Of a DNA stretch of 64,000 nucleotides, positions 8,789 through 16,158 are shown piece after piece. Origin of the DNA: Actinacidiphila cocklensis (lineage in GTDB: Bacteria; Actinomycetota; Actinomycetes; Streptomycetales; Streptomycetaceae); assembly GCF_907177275.1 (NCBI RefSeq), contig NZ_CAJSLV010000071.1, forward strand, positions 1 through 64,000, given 5' to 3'. A program made the translations under genes and the position numbers. Below the pieces are notes generated by a model. That model was given only the letters and a program-made list of their open reading frames with translations. It ran no database searches and had not been told where the DNA came from. The first letter of the stretch is position 1; the number at the start of each line of letters is the position of its first letter.

Positions 8789-9346
8789 ATGGCAGGGAAC
8801 GATCTCCAGGGGCGCAGGGTCCTCACGGTGGTGACCAACTACGGAGTCGAGCAGGACGAGCTGGTCGTGCCCGTCGAACGCCTCCGCGACAAGGGTGCCC
8901 ATGTCGATGTGGCAGCCGTGTCGGAGGAGCCGGTGCAGACGCTTGTGGGCGACAAGGACCCGGGCCGCTCAGTCGATCCGGATACCACCATCGACGCGGC
9001 CGACACCACCTCGTACGACCTGCTGCTGGTGCCGGGCGGCGCGCTGAACGCCGACCACCTGCGGATGGAGCGTACGGCCGTCGCGGCGGTCCGCGCCTTC
9101 GCGGACTCCGGGCGCCCGGTCGCGGCGATCTGCCACGGCCCGTGGGCGCTGGTGGAGGCGGACGTGGTGCGCGGCAAGACCCTGACGTCCTACCCGTCGC
9201 TGCGCACGGACATCGGCAACGCCGGGGGTCAGTGGGCGGACCGCGCCGTCGTCAGCGACGCGGGCGGATGGACGCTCGTCACCTCCCGCACACCCGACGA
9301 CCTCGACGACTTCCTGCGCGAGATCGGAGCGGCGCTGCGCGCCTGA
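8789..9346 (+). CDS. DJ-1/PfpI-family protein (class I glutamine amidotransferase-like)
   Basis: Member of the DJ-1/ThiJ/PfpI superfamily, whose bacterial members act as deglycases, glyoxalases or proteases in oxidative and carbonyl stress. 185 residues, the usual size. The nucleophile elbow AICHGPWAL (about 112-120) carries the reactive cysteine directly followed by histidine. An acidic partner is expected around DELVV (about 20-24). The ATG has AGGAAAGGAG upstream. It is transcribed from its own SigB-like promoter. It belongs with the surrounding stress genes; the enzymatic activity cannot be told from sequence alone. Confidence 0.92.
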   Translation: MAGNDLQGRRVLTVVTNYGVEQDELVVPVERLRDKGAHVDVAAVSEEPVQTLVGDKDPGRSVDPDTTIDAADTTSYDLLLVPGGALNADHLRMERTAVAAVRAFADSGRPVAAICHGPWALVEADVVRGKTLTSYPSLRTDIGNAGGQWADRAVVSDAGGWTLVTSRTPDDLDDFLREIGAALRA

Positions 9347-9429
9347 AGGGCGCTCGAGCGGGGACGTCCGGATTCCGCTGTCCTGCGCCGTCTACGACAC
9401 GGTCCTGCGGACCCGGGGAGCTGGGTTCA

Positions 9430-9722
9430 GACACGCGAAGGCGACACGAGATGGCGGGTCCTGGCCCCCGTCGCCAACCGTGCCGACGCCCTGCGCCTGT
9501 CCGTCACCGACGCCATGGACACGACGTGGACACCGCGCTGATGGCCACCCTGCTGTTCCACGCCTCCGTGGAACCCGCCGCGCCGGAGCGGACCTCGCCG
9601 AACAGGTGGGCCGAACCCACGAGACCCTCCTCGACCAGGGCGGCCGCCCCCACGGCCACCGGCCTGCTCGTGCGGATCGCACTCGACCGAAGCCGTGTCC
9701 GACTCGTCAATGCACCGGCCCG
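9430..9722 (+). pseudogene. Frameshifted remnant of a SpoIIE-type PP2C phosphatase
   Basis: Three fragments of one protein lie in order but in different plus-strand frames. VANRADALRLSVTDAM lies from about 9471, HDVDTALMATLLFHASVEP from about 9520, and ADLAEQVGRTHETLLDQGG from about 9590. ATGLLVRIALDRSRVRLVNA is back in the second frame near 9655-9716. Together they match the core of SpoIIE phosphatases (LSLTDAMGHDVDAALLATLL, then GLLVRIDLDTGRVRLVNAGH). At least two frameshifts and missing ends make it non-functional. It fills most of the gene-free space between 9347 and the end of gvpK. Confidence 0.72.
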
Positions 9723-9724
9723 CC

Positions 9725-10009
9725 TCACCAGGGATTTTCTGCCAGAAGCGGTCCCAGGGGGCCGAGGTGGAGGTTGAGGTCCTCGCGGCGCAGGTCGTGG
9801 TGGGCGCAGAGGTCGGTCATGGCCTGGTCGAGGTGCATCAGGGCGGTCCCCAGGCGCTCCTCCTGCTCGGGGGTGAGGTCGGCCTGGTCGAGGCGGCGGA
9901 CGGCCTGGCGTTCGAGCAGCTGGCGGATCAGCTCGATCAGGGTGAGCACCAGGGAGACCAGGTCACGGGCGGCGTTGTCGGCGTCGAGGTCGACGCGGCT
10001 GCCGGTCAC
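9725..10009 (-). CDS. gvpK: Gas vesicle protein GvpK
   Basis: Accessory gas-vesicle assembly protein; in model systems GvpK is needed for nucleation or growth of the protein shell. 94 residues from a GTG at 10009 with GGAGGA 5 nt upstream. The conserved core ARDLVSLVLTLIELIRQLLE (about 14-33) is followed by RQAVRRLDQADLTPEQEERLG (as VRRLDQADLTPEQEERLG, about 37-54), both family hallmarks. The start overlaps the gvpS stop by 4 bp. It is the last gene of the gvp operon; downstream is only the phosphatase remnant. Confidence 0.93.
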   Translation of the reverse strand: MTGSRVDLDADNAARDLVSLVLTLIELIRQLLERQAVRRLDQADLTPEQEERLGTALMHLDQAMTDLCAHHDLRREDLNLHLGPLGPLLAENPW

Positions 10010-10236
10010 AGCGGTCCTCCGTCGCCCCAGGGGGCGGGAACGCGTTCGCTGACCGAAGCGAGCAGGGCGTGCAGGGAGAGCCGGACGAGCGGCACGTCGG
10101 CGATGGCGATGACGAGGTCGCCGCTGATGACGACTCCGGTGGCGAGGACCCGGTCGAGCAGGTCGACGAGGGGCACACCGAGCGGCGCACCGCTGTCGGG
10201 ACCCAGCCATGGGACGACATCGCTGCCGGCGGTCAC
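10006..10236 (-). CDS. gvpS: Gas vesicle protein GvpS (GvpA/GvpJ family)
   Basis: Minor shell-family protein. 76 residues from a GTG at 10236. The family core reads VPLVDLLDRVLATGVVISGD (about 19-38) then LVIAIADVPLVRLSLHALL. This is the helix-strand-strand-helix unit of GvpA-like proteins, but with a different C-terminus and no DVDARIVVASVDTYLR block. GvpS/GvpJ proteins are thought to cap or nucleate vesicles. It overlaps gvpL upstream and gvpK downstream by 4 bp each (GTGA), indicating tight translational coupling. Confidence 0.9.
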   Translation of the reverse strand: MTAGSDVVPWLGPDSGAPLGVPLVDLLDRVLATGVVISGDLVIAIADVPLVRLSLHALLASVSERVPAPWGDGGPL

Positions 10237-11084
10237 AGCCCCGTCCCCTCGCCGGAACGGGTGAAGGAGTACGGCACCCACGGCCCGGACACCTCGATGT
10301 GGACGTCGAGTCCGGTGTGGGTGCCGTCGAGAGCACGGACGGCGGCGACCAGCTCGGCTGCCCTGGCGTCGTCCACGAGGTAAGCCGCGTTGAGCACCTG
10401 CGGCCGGTCCTTGCCGGTGATCTCGGTGCTGTGCGGTGTCCGGCGTACGGCGGCCACCGCGAAGGCCGCGGCGACCTCGTGGACGTGCCCTGCCACGCGC
10501 AGGACCGCCTCCTGGCGGGCTCGGCGGTCCCTTTCCCTGCCGCGTACCCGGGCCAGATACGCCGCTCCCGCGCCGGTCCCGACGGTCGCCGGGTCGGTGC
10601 CCTCGTCCGGGGCGGCCCTGGCGGGTTCGCTCGGCTCCACGTGGACCTTGACCGCCCATTCCGCGCGCCCTGTCACCCGGTCGAGCGCCGCGAGAAAGTG
10701 CGCCCGCTGGTCGGCGAGAGCGGCGACGGCCCGGTCGACGCCGGTGAAGAGGGTGGCCAGCGGCAGGGGGACAACCGGGCCGTCGGCGGCGGCCGCGGTG
10801 ATCACCGCATGGTGGGTGCGGGCGCAGCGTTCGAGTTCGACCGGGTCGCTGAGCCGCCGGCGCAACGCCTCTTCTGTGAAGTCCGCGGCGGCCACCGGCT
10901 GGACGACGGCCTGCAGGCCGCCGCCCGGGAGTGCCAGCAGGCCGACGGGACCCCCTCCGGCATGGCCCGGACTCTCCGGCAGCCATTCCGGCGCGTCGTC
11001 TCTCCGCACAGCGAAGACGCAGGTGGCCGTCGCGTCCCCGCCCGCAGTGCCGGCGTGGGGCAGGCTCAGGTCTGTGGCGGTCAT
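10233..11084 (-). CDS. gvpL: Gas vesicle protein GvpL/GvpF family
   Basis: 283-residue GvpF/GvpL-family accessory protein that interacts with GvpA during vesicle formation. Family signs are the N-terminal ATCVFAVRR strand, VVPLPLATLFTGVDRAVAAL (about 108-127), the WAVKVHVEP strand (about 151-159), and a C-terminal VLNAAYLVDDARAAELVAAV (about 226-245) then SGPWVPYSF. The ATG at 11084 overlaps the gvpJ stop by 4 bp. The open frame continues upstream, but those residues are the out-of-frame shadow of gvpJ and the SRPBCC gene. It diverges strongly from the gvpF product of the same operon. Confidence 0.92.
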   Translation of the reverse strand: MTATDLSLPHAGTAGGDATATCVFAVRRDDAPEWLPESPGHAGGGPVGLLALPGGGLQAVVQPVAAADFTEEALRRRLSDPVELERCARTHHAVITAAAADGPVVPLPLATLFTGVDRAVAALADQRAHFLAALDRVTGRAEWAVKVHVEPSEPARAAPDEGTDPATVGTGAGAAYLARVRGRERDRRARQEAVLRVAGHVHEVAAAFAVAAVRRTPHSTEITGKDRPQVLNAAYLVDDARAAELVAAVRALDGTHTGLDVHIEVSGPWVPYSFTRSGEGTGL

Positions 11085-11437
11085 GCGCCCGCCTTGGCCC
11101 GGGTACGCCGCGGTGTGCCGGCCGGCCGGCCCTCCAGCTCGGCCAGCCGGCCGCGCAGATCCTCGTTCTCCCTGGCCAGTGCATTTTCCGCGGCGCGGGA
11201 CGAGAGCGCGGGGTCGGTCTCCCACCAGTCGATACCGGCCTTCTTCGCCGTCTCCACGGATGAGATGAACAGCCGCAGCCGGATGGTGAGCAGCTCGATG
11301 TCCAGGAGTTCGATCTTGATGTCCCCTGCGATGACGATGCCCTTGTCCAGGATGCGTTCGAGGATGTCGGCGAGGTTCGCCGTGGAGGGCGTCGGGCTGT
11401 AGGTGCCGGCTGTCCCGGGGAAGTCGAGCGTGGTCAT
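11081..11437 (-). CDS. gvpJ: Gas vesicle protein GvpJ
   Basis: 118-residue GvpA-family minor shell protein. The core NLADILERILDKGIVIAGDI (about 21-40) followed by KIELLDIELLTIRLRLFISS (about 41-60) is clear GvpA/J signature. The C-terminal helix (SRAAENALARENEDLRGRLA) is predicted coiled-coil, ending in a short basic tail, RTRAKAGA. The start codon overlaps the stop of the SRPBCC gene by 4 bp and the stop overlaps gvpL by 4 bp. GvpJ is considered a tip or nucleation component. Confidence 0.93.
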   Translation of the reverse strand: MTTLDFPGTAGTYSPTPSTANLADILERILDKGIVIAGDIKIELLDIELLTIRLRLFISSVETAKKAGIDWWETDPALSSRAAENALARENEDLRGRLAELEGRPAGTPRRTRAKAGA

Positions 11438-12450
11438 CTCCGGCTCCGCCGGCTCTTGCGAGGCTCGTCCTCTTCTTCGTCCTCGTCCTCTTCTTCCTCG
11501 TCGAGCTCCTCGTCCACGTCCTCGCCGTCCTCGCCGTCCTCGCCCTCGGCGTCCTCCTCGCCCTCACCGTCCTCCTCGTCCTGGTCGTACTCCTCGCCGT
11601 TCTCGTCGGTCTCGTCGTCCTCCAGGCCTTCCTCGTGGGAGCGCACGACCTCGCCGTCGCGGACCTCGCCGCGCCAGCCCTCCAGCTCCTCGTCCGCGTG
11701 GAGGGTGATGTGCCGCCCGAAGTGCTTGAGGTCGAGACGGAGCCGCCGGCCCTGCGCCCGCCACAGGTTGCCGGTCTTCTCGAAGAAGCCGGCGGGGCTG
11801 TACTCCACCACGACCAGGATCCGGGTCAGGCTGGGGCCGAGCTCGTGGAAGCTCACGCAGCCCGTCGTGCTGCCCTTGGCGCCCTCCGACGTCCACACGA
11901 TCCGCTCGTCGGGGATCTGCTCCTGGATGGTCGCCTTCCAGCTACGGCTGGAGGGACCGACCTTGAGGTTCCAGGTGGTCTCGGTGTCGTCCTCCTGCGA
12001 GACCCCGCGCACGCCCTTGGTGAAGTCGCTGAAGTCCTCGAACTGCGTCCACTGGTCGTACGCCGTGCGCAGGGAGACCCCGACGTCGAGGGACTCGACG
12101 ATGTTGACGGCCTTGACGTTGCCGCCCTTGCCGGCACCGCCTCCTCCGCCGCCTCCGAACGCGTCCTTGACCTTGCCGACCACCGAGTCCTTGGCGTCCT
12201 TCGTCTTCTGCCCGACCGCCGCCTTGAGCGGCGACTCGCCGTGCAGGACGCGGCTGCCGATGCCCAGCAGGCCGCCCGCGCCATCGCCCGTGCCTTCGGC
12301 CGCGTCGGACAGCCGGTCGGTCAGGCCCGACACCTTGTCGCTCGCCTTGTCGATCCACCCCTGCGTCATACCGGACAAGAAGTGGCCGAACTCCTCGCGG
12401 AGGTCGTCCAATCCCGTGGGAGCGCTCGACTTCTCCTTCTGCTTGGCCAT
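11434..12450 (-). CDS. Gas-vesicle-cluster SRPBCC protein with long acidic tail
   Basis: 338-residue protein found at the position where streptomycete gvp clusters carry an SRPBCC gene (recalled as gvpZ or gvpY; the letter is not certain). It has three parts. Residues 1-110 are amphipathic with a glycine run. Residues about 115-260 form an SRPBCC domain (TAYDQWTQFEDFSDF, EQIPDERIVWT, LDLKHFGRHI) paralogous to the protein at 4582-5031. Residues about 270-330 are almost pure Asp/Glu/Gly, ending in a basic PRKSRRSRR. The tail is surely disordered. It overlaps gvpJ by 4 bp and follows the lysine-rich gene by 6 bp, so it belongs to the gvp operon. Confidence 0.9.
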   Translation of the reverse strand: MAKQKEKSSAPTGLDDLREEFGHFLSGMTQGWIDKASDKVSGLTDRLSDAAEGTGDGAGGLLGIGSRVLHGESPLKAAVGQKTKDAKDSVVGKVKDAFGGGGGGGAGKGGNVKAVNIVESLDVGVSLRTAYDQWTQFEDFSDFTKGVRGVSQEDDTETTWNLKVGPSSRSWKATIQEQIPDERIVWTSEGAKGSTTGCVSFHELGPSLTRILVVVEYSPAGFFEKTGNLWRAQGRRLRLDLKHFGRHITLHADEELEGWRGEVRDGEVVRSHEEGLEDDETDENGEEYDQDEEDGEGEEDAEGEDGEDGEDVDEELDEEEEDEDEEEDEPRKSRRSRR

Positions 12451-12456
12451 GTCTGC

Positions 12457-13059
12457 CTACCTCCCGCGCCGGCTCGTCGTGGACCGCGACCGGCTCGGCG
12501 CGGTCTTCTTGGCCGCGGCCTTCTTGGCGGGCGCCGCCTTCCCGCGGGCGGCGGCCTTCTTCGCCGGGCCGGTCTTCTTGGCCGCAGCCTTCTTCGCGGG
12601 CGCCTTCTTCCGTTCCCTGGCGGGTGCCTGGCGGCGCTCGGAGGACTCCTCCTCCGGCTCGTCCGGCTCGTCCGGCTCGTCCGGCTCCTCCGACTCGTCC
12701 GGCTCCTCCGGCTCGTCCTCGTAGTCCTCGTCCTCCAGGTCCTCGCCCCCCGTGTCCTCGCGCCCGCGCTCGCGGAGGGTGTCGGCGAAGGCGGAGAAGC
12801 GGCGGTCGGCGGACGCGGAGGCCGCCGCTCGTGCCGCCTCGACGAGGTCTCCGCCGATCTGCTCGCGGAGCCCGGCCAGGTGGGGGGTCTCCCGGAGCTG
12901 GCGGACGCCTTCGGCGGCGAGGGACGCCGGGTTGAGTCCGAAGCGGCGGCCGGCGAGGAGGGTGCCGATGGCGAACGCCATCTTCGCCTTCCGCGTACGC
13001 CCGAGGACGTATCCGCCTGCCACTGCCGCGGCGATCGCGGTCCTGCACGTGCTGTTCAT
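12457..13059 (-). CDS. Gas-vesicle-cluster protein with histone-H1-like C-terminus
   Basis: 200 residues; similar genes in streptomycete gvp clusters are often labelled DNA primase without good reason. Residues 1-100 are a small globular part (GYVLGRTRKAKMAFAIGTLL, AGRRFGLNPASLAAEGVRQL). Residues about 100-140 are acidic, with EEPDES/PDEPDEP repeats. Residues about 150-200 are Lys-Ala-rich (KKAPAKKAAAKKTGPAKKAA), as in bacterial histone-H1-like proteins, ending SRSRSTTSRRGR. No primase motif is visible. The basic tail could bind DNA or, more simply, the acidic tail of the neighbouring SRPBCC protein. ATG at 13059. It lies between gvpG (32 bp) and the SRPBCC gene (6 bp). Confidence 0.88.
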   Translation of the reverse strand: MNSTCRTAIAAAVAGGYVLGRTRKAKMAFAIGTLLAGRRFGLNPASLAAEGVRQLRETPHLAGLREQIGGDLVEAARAAASASADRRFSAFADTLRERGREDTGGEDLEDEDYEDEPEEPDESEEPDEPDEPDEPEEESSERRQAPARERKKAPAKKAAAKKTGPAKKAAARGKAAPAKKAAAKKTAPSRSRSTTSRRGR

Positions 13060-13091
13060 CAGCGAGCACCTTTCGAGGGGTGAGCCGTCGT

Positions 13092-13328
13092 CTACCGCCC
13101 GGGAGCGGGCCGTTCGAGCAGGTCGAGCAGCTGTTCTTCCGCGGCCTCGAACCGTTCGTCGTCGATCTCGCCCTCGTCGTAGGCACGGTGGAGGGCAGCC
13201 AGCCGTGCCCGCAGCACGGCAGGGTCGTACATCTCGGCAACCGCTGCGTCCTGCAGGACGCCGGTGATCCAGCTGACGCCCTGGACGGGGGCGAGCGGCA
13301 GGAACAGCAGGGCCTTGAGTACGCCCAT
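13092..13328 (-). CDS. gvpG: Gas vesicle protein GvpG
   Basis: 78-residue accessory protein of gas-vesicle assembly. The family start GVLKALLFLPLAPVQGVSWI is followed by a predicted helix pair with YDEGEIDDERFEAAEEQLLD (about 52-71), the conserved EGExxDExFxxxExxLLxxL pattern. The ATG at 13328 is preferred because it begins the family domain one base after the gvpF stop; a GTG at 13337, overlapping gvpF, would add three residues. It is co-transcribed with gvpF. Confidence 0.88.
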   Translation of the reverse strand: MGVLKALLFLPLAPVQGVSWITGVLQDAAVAEMYDPAVLRARLAALHRAYDEGEIDDERFEAAEEQLLDLLERPAPGR

Positions 13329-13329
13329 G

Positions 13330-14058
13330 TCAGGCACCGGCGGGGGCGGGCAGTCCGGAGAAGCTGTAACAGGGCAGCGGTCCGGTCAGGCGGAGTTCGG
13401 CGCGGCCGGCGACCCGGTCGGCGGCGCCGTCGAAGGCGGCACGGCATTCGGCCACCCGGTCGGCGGCCACGAGGAAGGAGACGTTGAGGACGCAGCCCGG
13501 CACTTCGGGGCCTGCCTGCACCTCGTCGGCGAGTCCGCTGAGCACCGACGCCACCTGCTGCGCGGCGCCGACGGCCCGGCGCCGCAGCCCGGTCTCGACG
13601 GCCTCGCCGAGCCGGATGCTCACGTCGTATCCGGGACGCCGCCGGCTCTCCTGCCGCAGCCGCTGCAGGCGCGGGTCCTCGCGGACGAGGTCGGCGACCC
13701 CGGCTTCCACCGGCGAGGCCTTGAGGTTCATCTCGCAGCGGCCGGCCACCCGGTCCAGGGCCGCCGCGTAGCCGTGCGCGTCGGCGTGCAGCCTGCCGGT
13801 CACGGCCTCGTCGTCCGCGACGACGACGCCGAAGCGTGTGGGCAACAGCGGGCCGCCGGCGGCGAGCGCGAGCAGCACCTCCTGGTGGGCCTGCACATAC
13901 CGGCGGCGGGCACGCAGGCCCTCGGGGGCGTCGCCGACCACGGCGGCCAGCCCGCCCGCAACCAGCTTGCGCAGCTTGCCCGGGGGGTCGCCGACGCCGC
14001 GGACGCCGCGGGGTACGGGCACCTCGGCCCGGGTCACTCCGTACAGATAGATGCTCAC
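13330..14058 (-). CDS. gvpF: Gas vesicle protein GvpF
   Basis: 242-residue GvpF/GvpL-family protein, the typical family length. It begins with the conserved SIYLYGVTRAEVP strand. It contains GGLAAVVGDAPE (about 35-46), AGGPLLPTRFGVVV (about 67-80) and a C-terminal VLNVSFLVAADRVAECRAAF (about 189-208), with SGLPAPAGA at the end. GvpF is reported to bind GvpA and localise to the gas-facing surface of the vesicle. It starts 6 bp after the gvpA stop, which supports strong coupling, and is followed directly by gvpG. Confidence 0.94.
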   Translation of the reverse strand: MSIYLYGVTRAEVPVPRGVRGVGDPPGKLRKLVAGGLAAVVGDAPEGLRARRRYVQAHQEVLLALAAGGPLLPTRFGVVVADDEAVTGRLHADAHGYAAALDRVAGRCEMNLKASPVEAGVADLVREDPRLQRLRQESRRRPGYDVSIRLGEAVETGLRRRAVGAAQQVASVLSGLADEVQAGPEVPGCVLNVSFLVAADRVAECRAAFDGAADRVAGRAELRLTGPLPCYSFSGLPAPAGA

Positions 14059-14064
14059 AGCTGC

Positions 14065-14538
14065 TCAGCCTTCGTCGTCGCGGTGCCGGGAGCGGGTGCG
14101 GCTCCCCGAACTGCGGGAGGCGGTACGGCGCCGGGGCTGCTTGTCGTCGTCCTCGTCGCGCTCATCGCGTTCGTCGTCCTCGTCGTCGTGTCCGTCGCCC
14201 ATGCCGAGCGCGTCCTTGACCTTGCCGCCTACCGAGGTCGCGGCCTTCTTGGCGCCGACTCGGGCCGCAGAACCGGACGCGCCGCCGAACAGCTCCGGGA
14301 CGGTCCTGCTCGTGGAGTCGTGGTCCAGGTCGAGCCTGTTGCAGATTTCCGCGAAGCGCAGATAGGTGTCGACGCTGGCCACGACGATGCGGGCGTCGAC
14401 CTTCAGGATCTCGATCCCGACAAGGGACACCCGCAGGAAGACGTCGATGACGATGCCACGGTCGAGAATGAGGTCGAGGACGTCGTAGAGAGTGCCGGCG
14501 CGCGGAGCGCAGACGACTTCATCGGTTATGACGGTCAC
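14065..14538 (-). CDS. gvpA: Major gas vesicle structural protein GvpA with extended tail
   Basis: Main shell protein of gas vesicles. The N-terminal about 70 residues are canonical: TLYDVLDLILDRGIVIDVFL, RVSLVGIEILKVDARIVVAS, VDTYLRFAEICNRL. Instead of stopping near 70-75 residues as in buoyant aquatic bacteria, it continues to 157 residues. The extension has an alanine/lysine segment (GAKKAATSVGGKVKDALGMG), an acidic stretch (DDEDDERDERDEDDD) and a basic Ser/Arg end. Streptomycete GvpA proteins are known to have C-terminal extensions. GTG at 14538; the ribosome site is weak. Second gene of the operon after gvpO. Confidence 0.94.
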   Translation of the reverse strand: MTVITDEVVCAPRAGTLYDVLDLILDRGIVIDVFLRVSLVGIEILKVDARIVVASVDTYLRFAEICNRLDLDHDSTSRTVPELFGGASGSAARVGAKKAATSVGGKVKDALGMGDGHDDEDDERDERDEDDDKQPRRRTASRSSGSRTRSRHRDDEG

Positions 14539-14593
14539 GGCGGCACGCTTCTTTCGGTCGGGGGGACTTCGCAGGGAGCACGAGCGGCTCGGG

Positions 14594-14917
14594 TCACGTG
14601 TCGACGGCGCCCCGTCGGTACCGGCGGACACGGCGGTAGCCGCGGAGCGTGCCGTCGTCGGCAAGGTCCACCTCGTAGGTCGCCAGCAGGCTCGTGGTGT
14701 CGGGGATGCGTGGGACCTCCACCACGTCCACGGCCACACGCCAGCCGTGGTCGTCTGCCGGTGTGACCTCCGAGCAGCCTTCGGTCTCGTGGCCGATCAG
14801 TTTGCTGAGACCGCGGGACGCGCGCAGGGCGGCGTCCTCGGCGCCCTTGACACGCGTGGCACGGCTGCCGCCGCGACCGGCGGTGGGCTTGGACGAGCGG
14901 GCACGCTGTTCTGCCAT
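14594..14917 (-). CDS. gvpO: Gas vesicle protein GvpO
   Basis: 107-residue GvpO-family accessory protein, first gene of the gvp operon. After a basic N-terminus (RARSSKPTAGRGGSRATR) comes the conserved domain with GHETEGCSEVTPADDHGWRV (about 42-61), AVDVVEVPRIPDTTSLLATY (about 62-81) and the end RGYRRVRRYRRG. In haloarchaea and streptomycetes GvpO is needed for vesicle gene expression or assembly. The ATG is at 14917 with GAGG about 10 nt upstream. No SigB-like GGGTAY box was found in the 180 bp before it. Confidence 0.93.
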   Translation of the reverse strand: MAEQRARSSKPTAGRGGSRATRVKGAEDAALRASRGLSKLIGHETEGCSEVTPADDHGWRVAVDVVEVPRIPDTTSLLATYEVDLADDGTLRGYRRVRRYRRGAVDT

Positions 14918-15034
14918 AACCCCAGCCTCAGGTGTCTCTCGGCAATCCGCACTCGTGAGTGGTCCACCCGGGGGCCGGGCGGGGCGGGATAGGGTCGGCG
15001 GGGGCGGCGCTGCGCATCGTGGAGCGCACGCAAG

Positions 15035-15061
15035 GGCGTCCACCTGACGGAGGTGGACGCC
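15035..15061 (-). terminator. Hairpin between the Rieske gene and gvpO
   Basis: A perfect 11-bp stem (GGCGTCCACCT at 15035-15045, AGGTGGACGCC at 15051-15061) with a 5-nt loop lies 45 bp past the stop of the minus-strand DUF2231-Rieske gene. It separates that gene from the gvp operon. Confidence 0.55.
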
Positions 15062-15105
15062 AAGCGGTGGTGACCGCCGCGGACCCCGGCGGCGAGCCGA
15101 ACGGC

Positions 15106-16035
15106 TCAGTGGCGCACGGGCGGCGGGGTGCGCAGGCGTACGTACAGCCGGCCGTCGTCGACGCGGGTGTCGAAGGCCGGCTGGGGGGCGGTGGCGGGCC
15201 CGGTGGCGTTCCAGCCGTCGGCGAGACGGAAGGAGCTGCCGTGCCAGGGACACAGCAGGCAGCCGTCCTCGACGTGCCCCTGCGACAGCGGGCCGCCGTC
15301 ATGGCTGCACACGTCGGCCAGCGCGCGGCAGGAGCCGTCGCCGTCGCGGACCACCGCGACCGCCACCTCCCCCACCATGCGGCGCACGGGCTGCTCGTGC
15401 GGAAAGTCCTCCAGCGGACCGACGGAGTGCCAGCCGGGCGGCACCAGATGGGGCACGGACTCGGCATGGTTCGCGCCGGCCGCCTGGCGGTAGGCCAGGT
15501 GGCCGCCCACCGCGGCGGCGGCGCCCATGGTGCACAGCCCTACGAGCGCGTAGGCCCGCCCGCGCAGGCCGTGGCCGGTGAGCCGCGCCGCGAAGGACGC
15601 CGTGTAGCAGGCGACGGCACTCACGTTGAGCGTGGCGTGCAGCAGGCCGACCCGCGCCTGCGGCCGTTCCAGCTCGGCCCAGTCGACGAGCCCGGCAACC
15701 GCGGCGGGCACGGCGCCGGCGAGCCCCACTCCGACGAGGAGCCCCGCGGCGCGGCCGCCGCCGGGCACGGTGTCCAGCACGGCTGCGGAGATCCAGGCGC
15801 CGACCGGGACCTCCACCAGCACCGGGTGCACCGGATGTCCCAGCCAGCGGCCGTGCAGGAGGTCCCTGCCCCTGCCCAGCGGAACCGCGCGCACCGCTTT
15901 CCTGAGCGCTTCCGCGAGACCGTCGAGTGACTCGGCCCGCTCGACACCGCTCATTAGCGCGAGGACGCGCCCGGGCTTCTCGGGGTCCGGCAGGACGCGC
16001 CGCAACAGCGTCCCAGCCGTCGATGATGTCTGCAT
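15106..16035 (-). CDS. DUF2231 membrane domain fused to a Rieske [2Fe-2S] domain
   Basis: 309-residue two-domain protein. Residues about 60-200 contain four hydrophobic helices of the DUF2231 type, starting at LLHGRWLGHPVHPVLVEVPV, the family's HPxHP signature. Residues about 205-309 are a Rieske ferredoxin-like domain with both cluster-binding boxes, CSHDGGPL (about 243-250) and CPWHGSSF (about 262-269). It would be an inner-membrane electron-transfer protein with the Rieske part on one face. The partners are unknown. It lies alone between two hairpins in a stress island. Such fusions recur in actinomycetes but no function has been assigned that I know of. Confidence 0.9.
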   Translation of the reverse strand: MQTSSTAGTLLRRVLPDPEKPGRVLALMSGVERAESLDGLAEALRKAVRAVPLGRGRDLLHGRWLGHPVHPVLVEVPVGAWISAAVLDTVPGGGRAAGLLVGVGLAGAVPAAVAGLVDWAELERPQARVGLLHATLNVSAVACYTASFAARLTGHGLRGRAYALVGLCTMGAAAAVGGHLAYRQAAGANHAESVPHLVPPGWHSVGPLEDFPHEQPVRRMVGEVAVAVVRDGDGSCRALADVCSHDGGPLSQGHVEDGCLLCPWHGSSFRLADGWNATGPATAPQPAFDTRVDDGRLYVRLRTPPPVRH

Positions 16036-16158
16036 CGGCCTTCACCTCTCTCCCGTTTCGACCATCGCACGGCCCCGCTCCCCCGGCGCGTCCGATTCGG
16101 CGCCGCGGGACCCCGGAAGGGGCAGGGCGTTCGCGCGCGGGCGGCCGCACGGGTGGTG

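Noticed and set aside
11456..12724. Serine-rich plus-strand frame and GAGGACGAC-type repeats suggestive of a CRISPR or satellite
   Set aside because: These are simply the codon runs for the Asp/Glu and Lys/Ala tails of two minus-strand gas-vesicle genes; no regular repeat-spacer structure exists.
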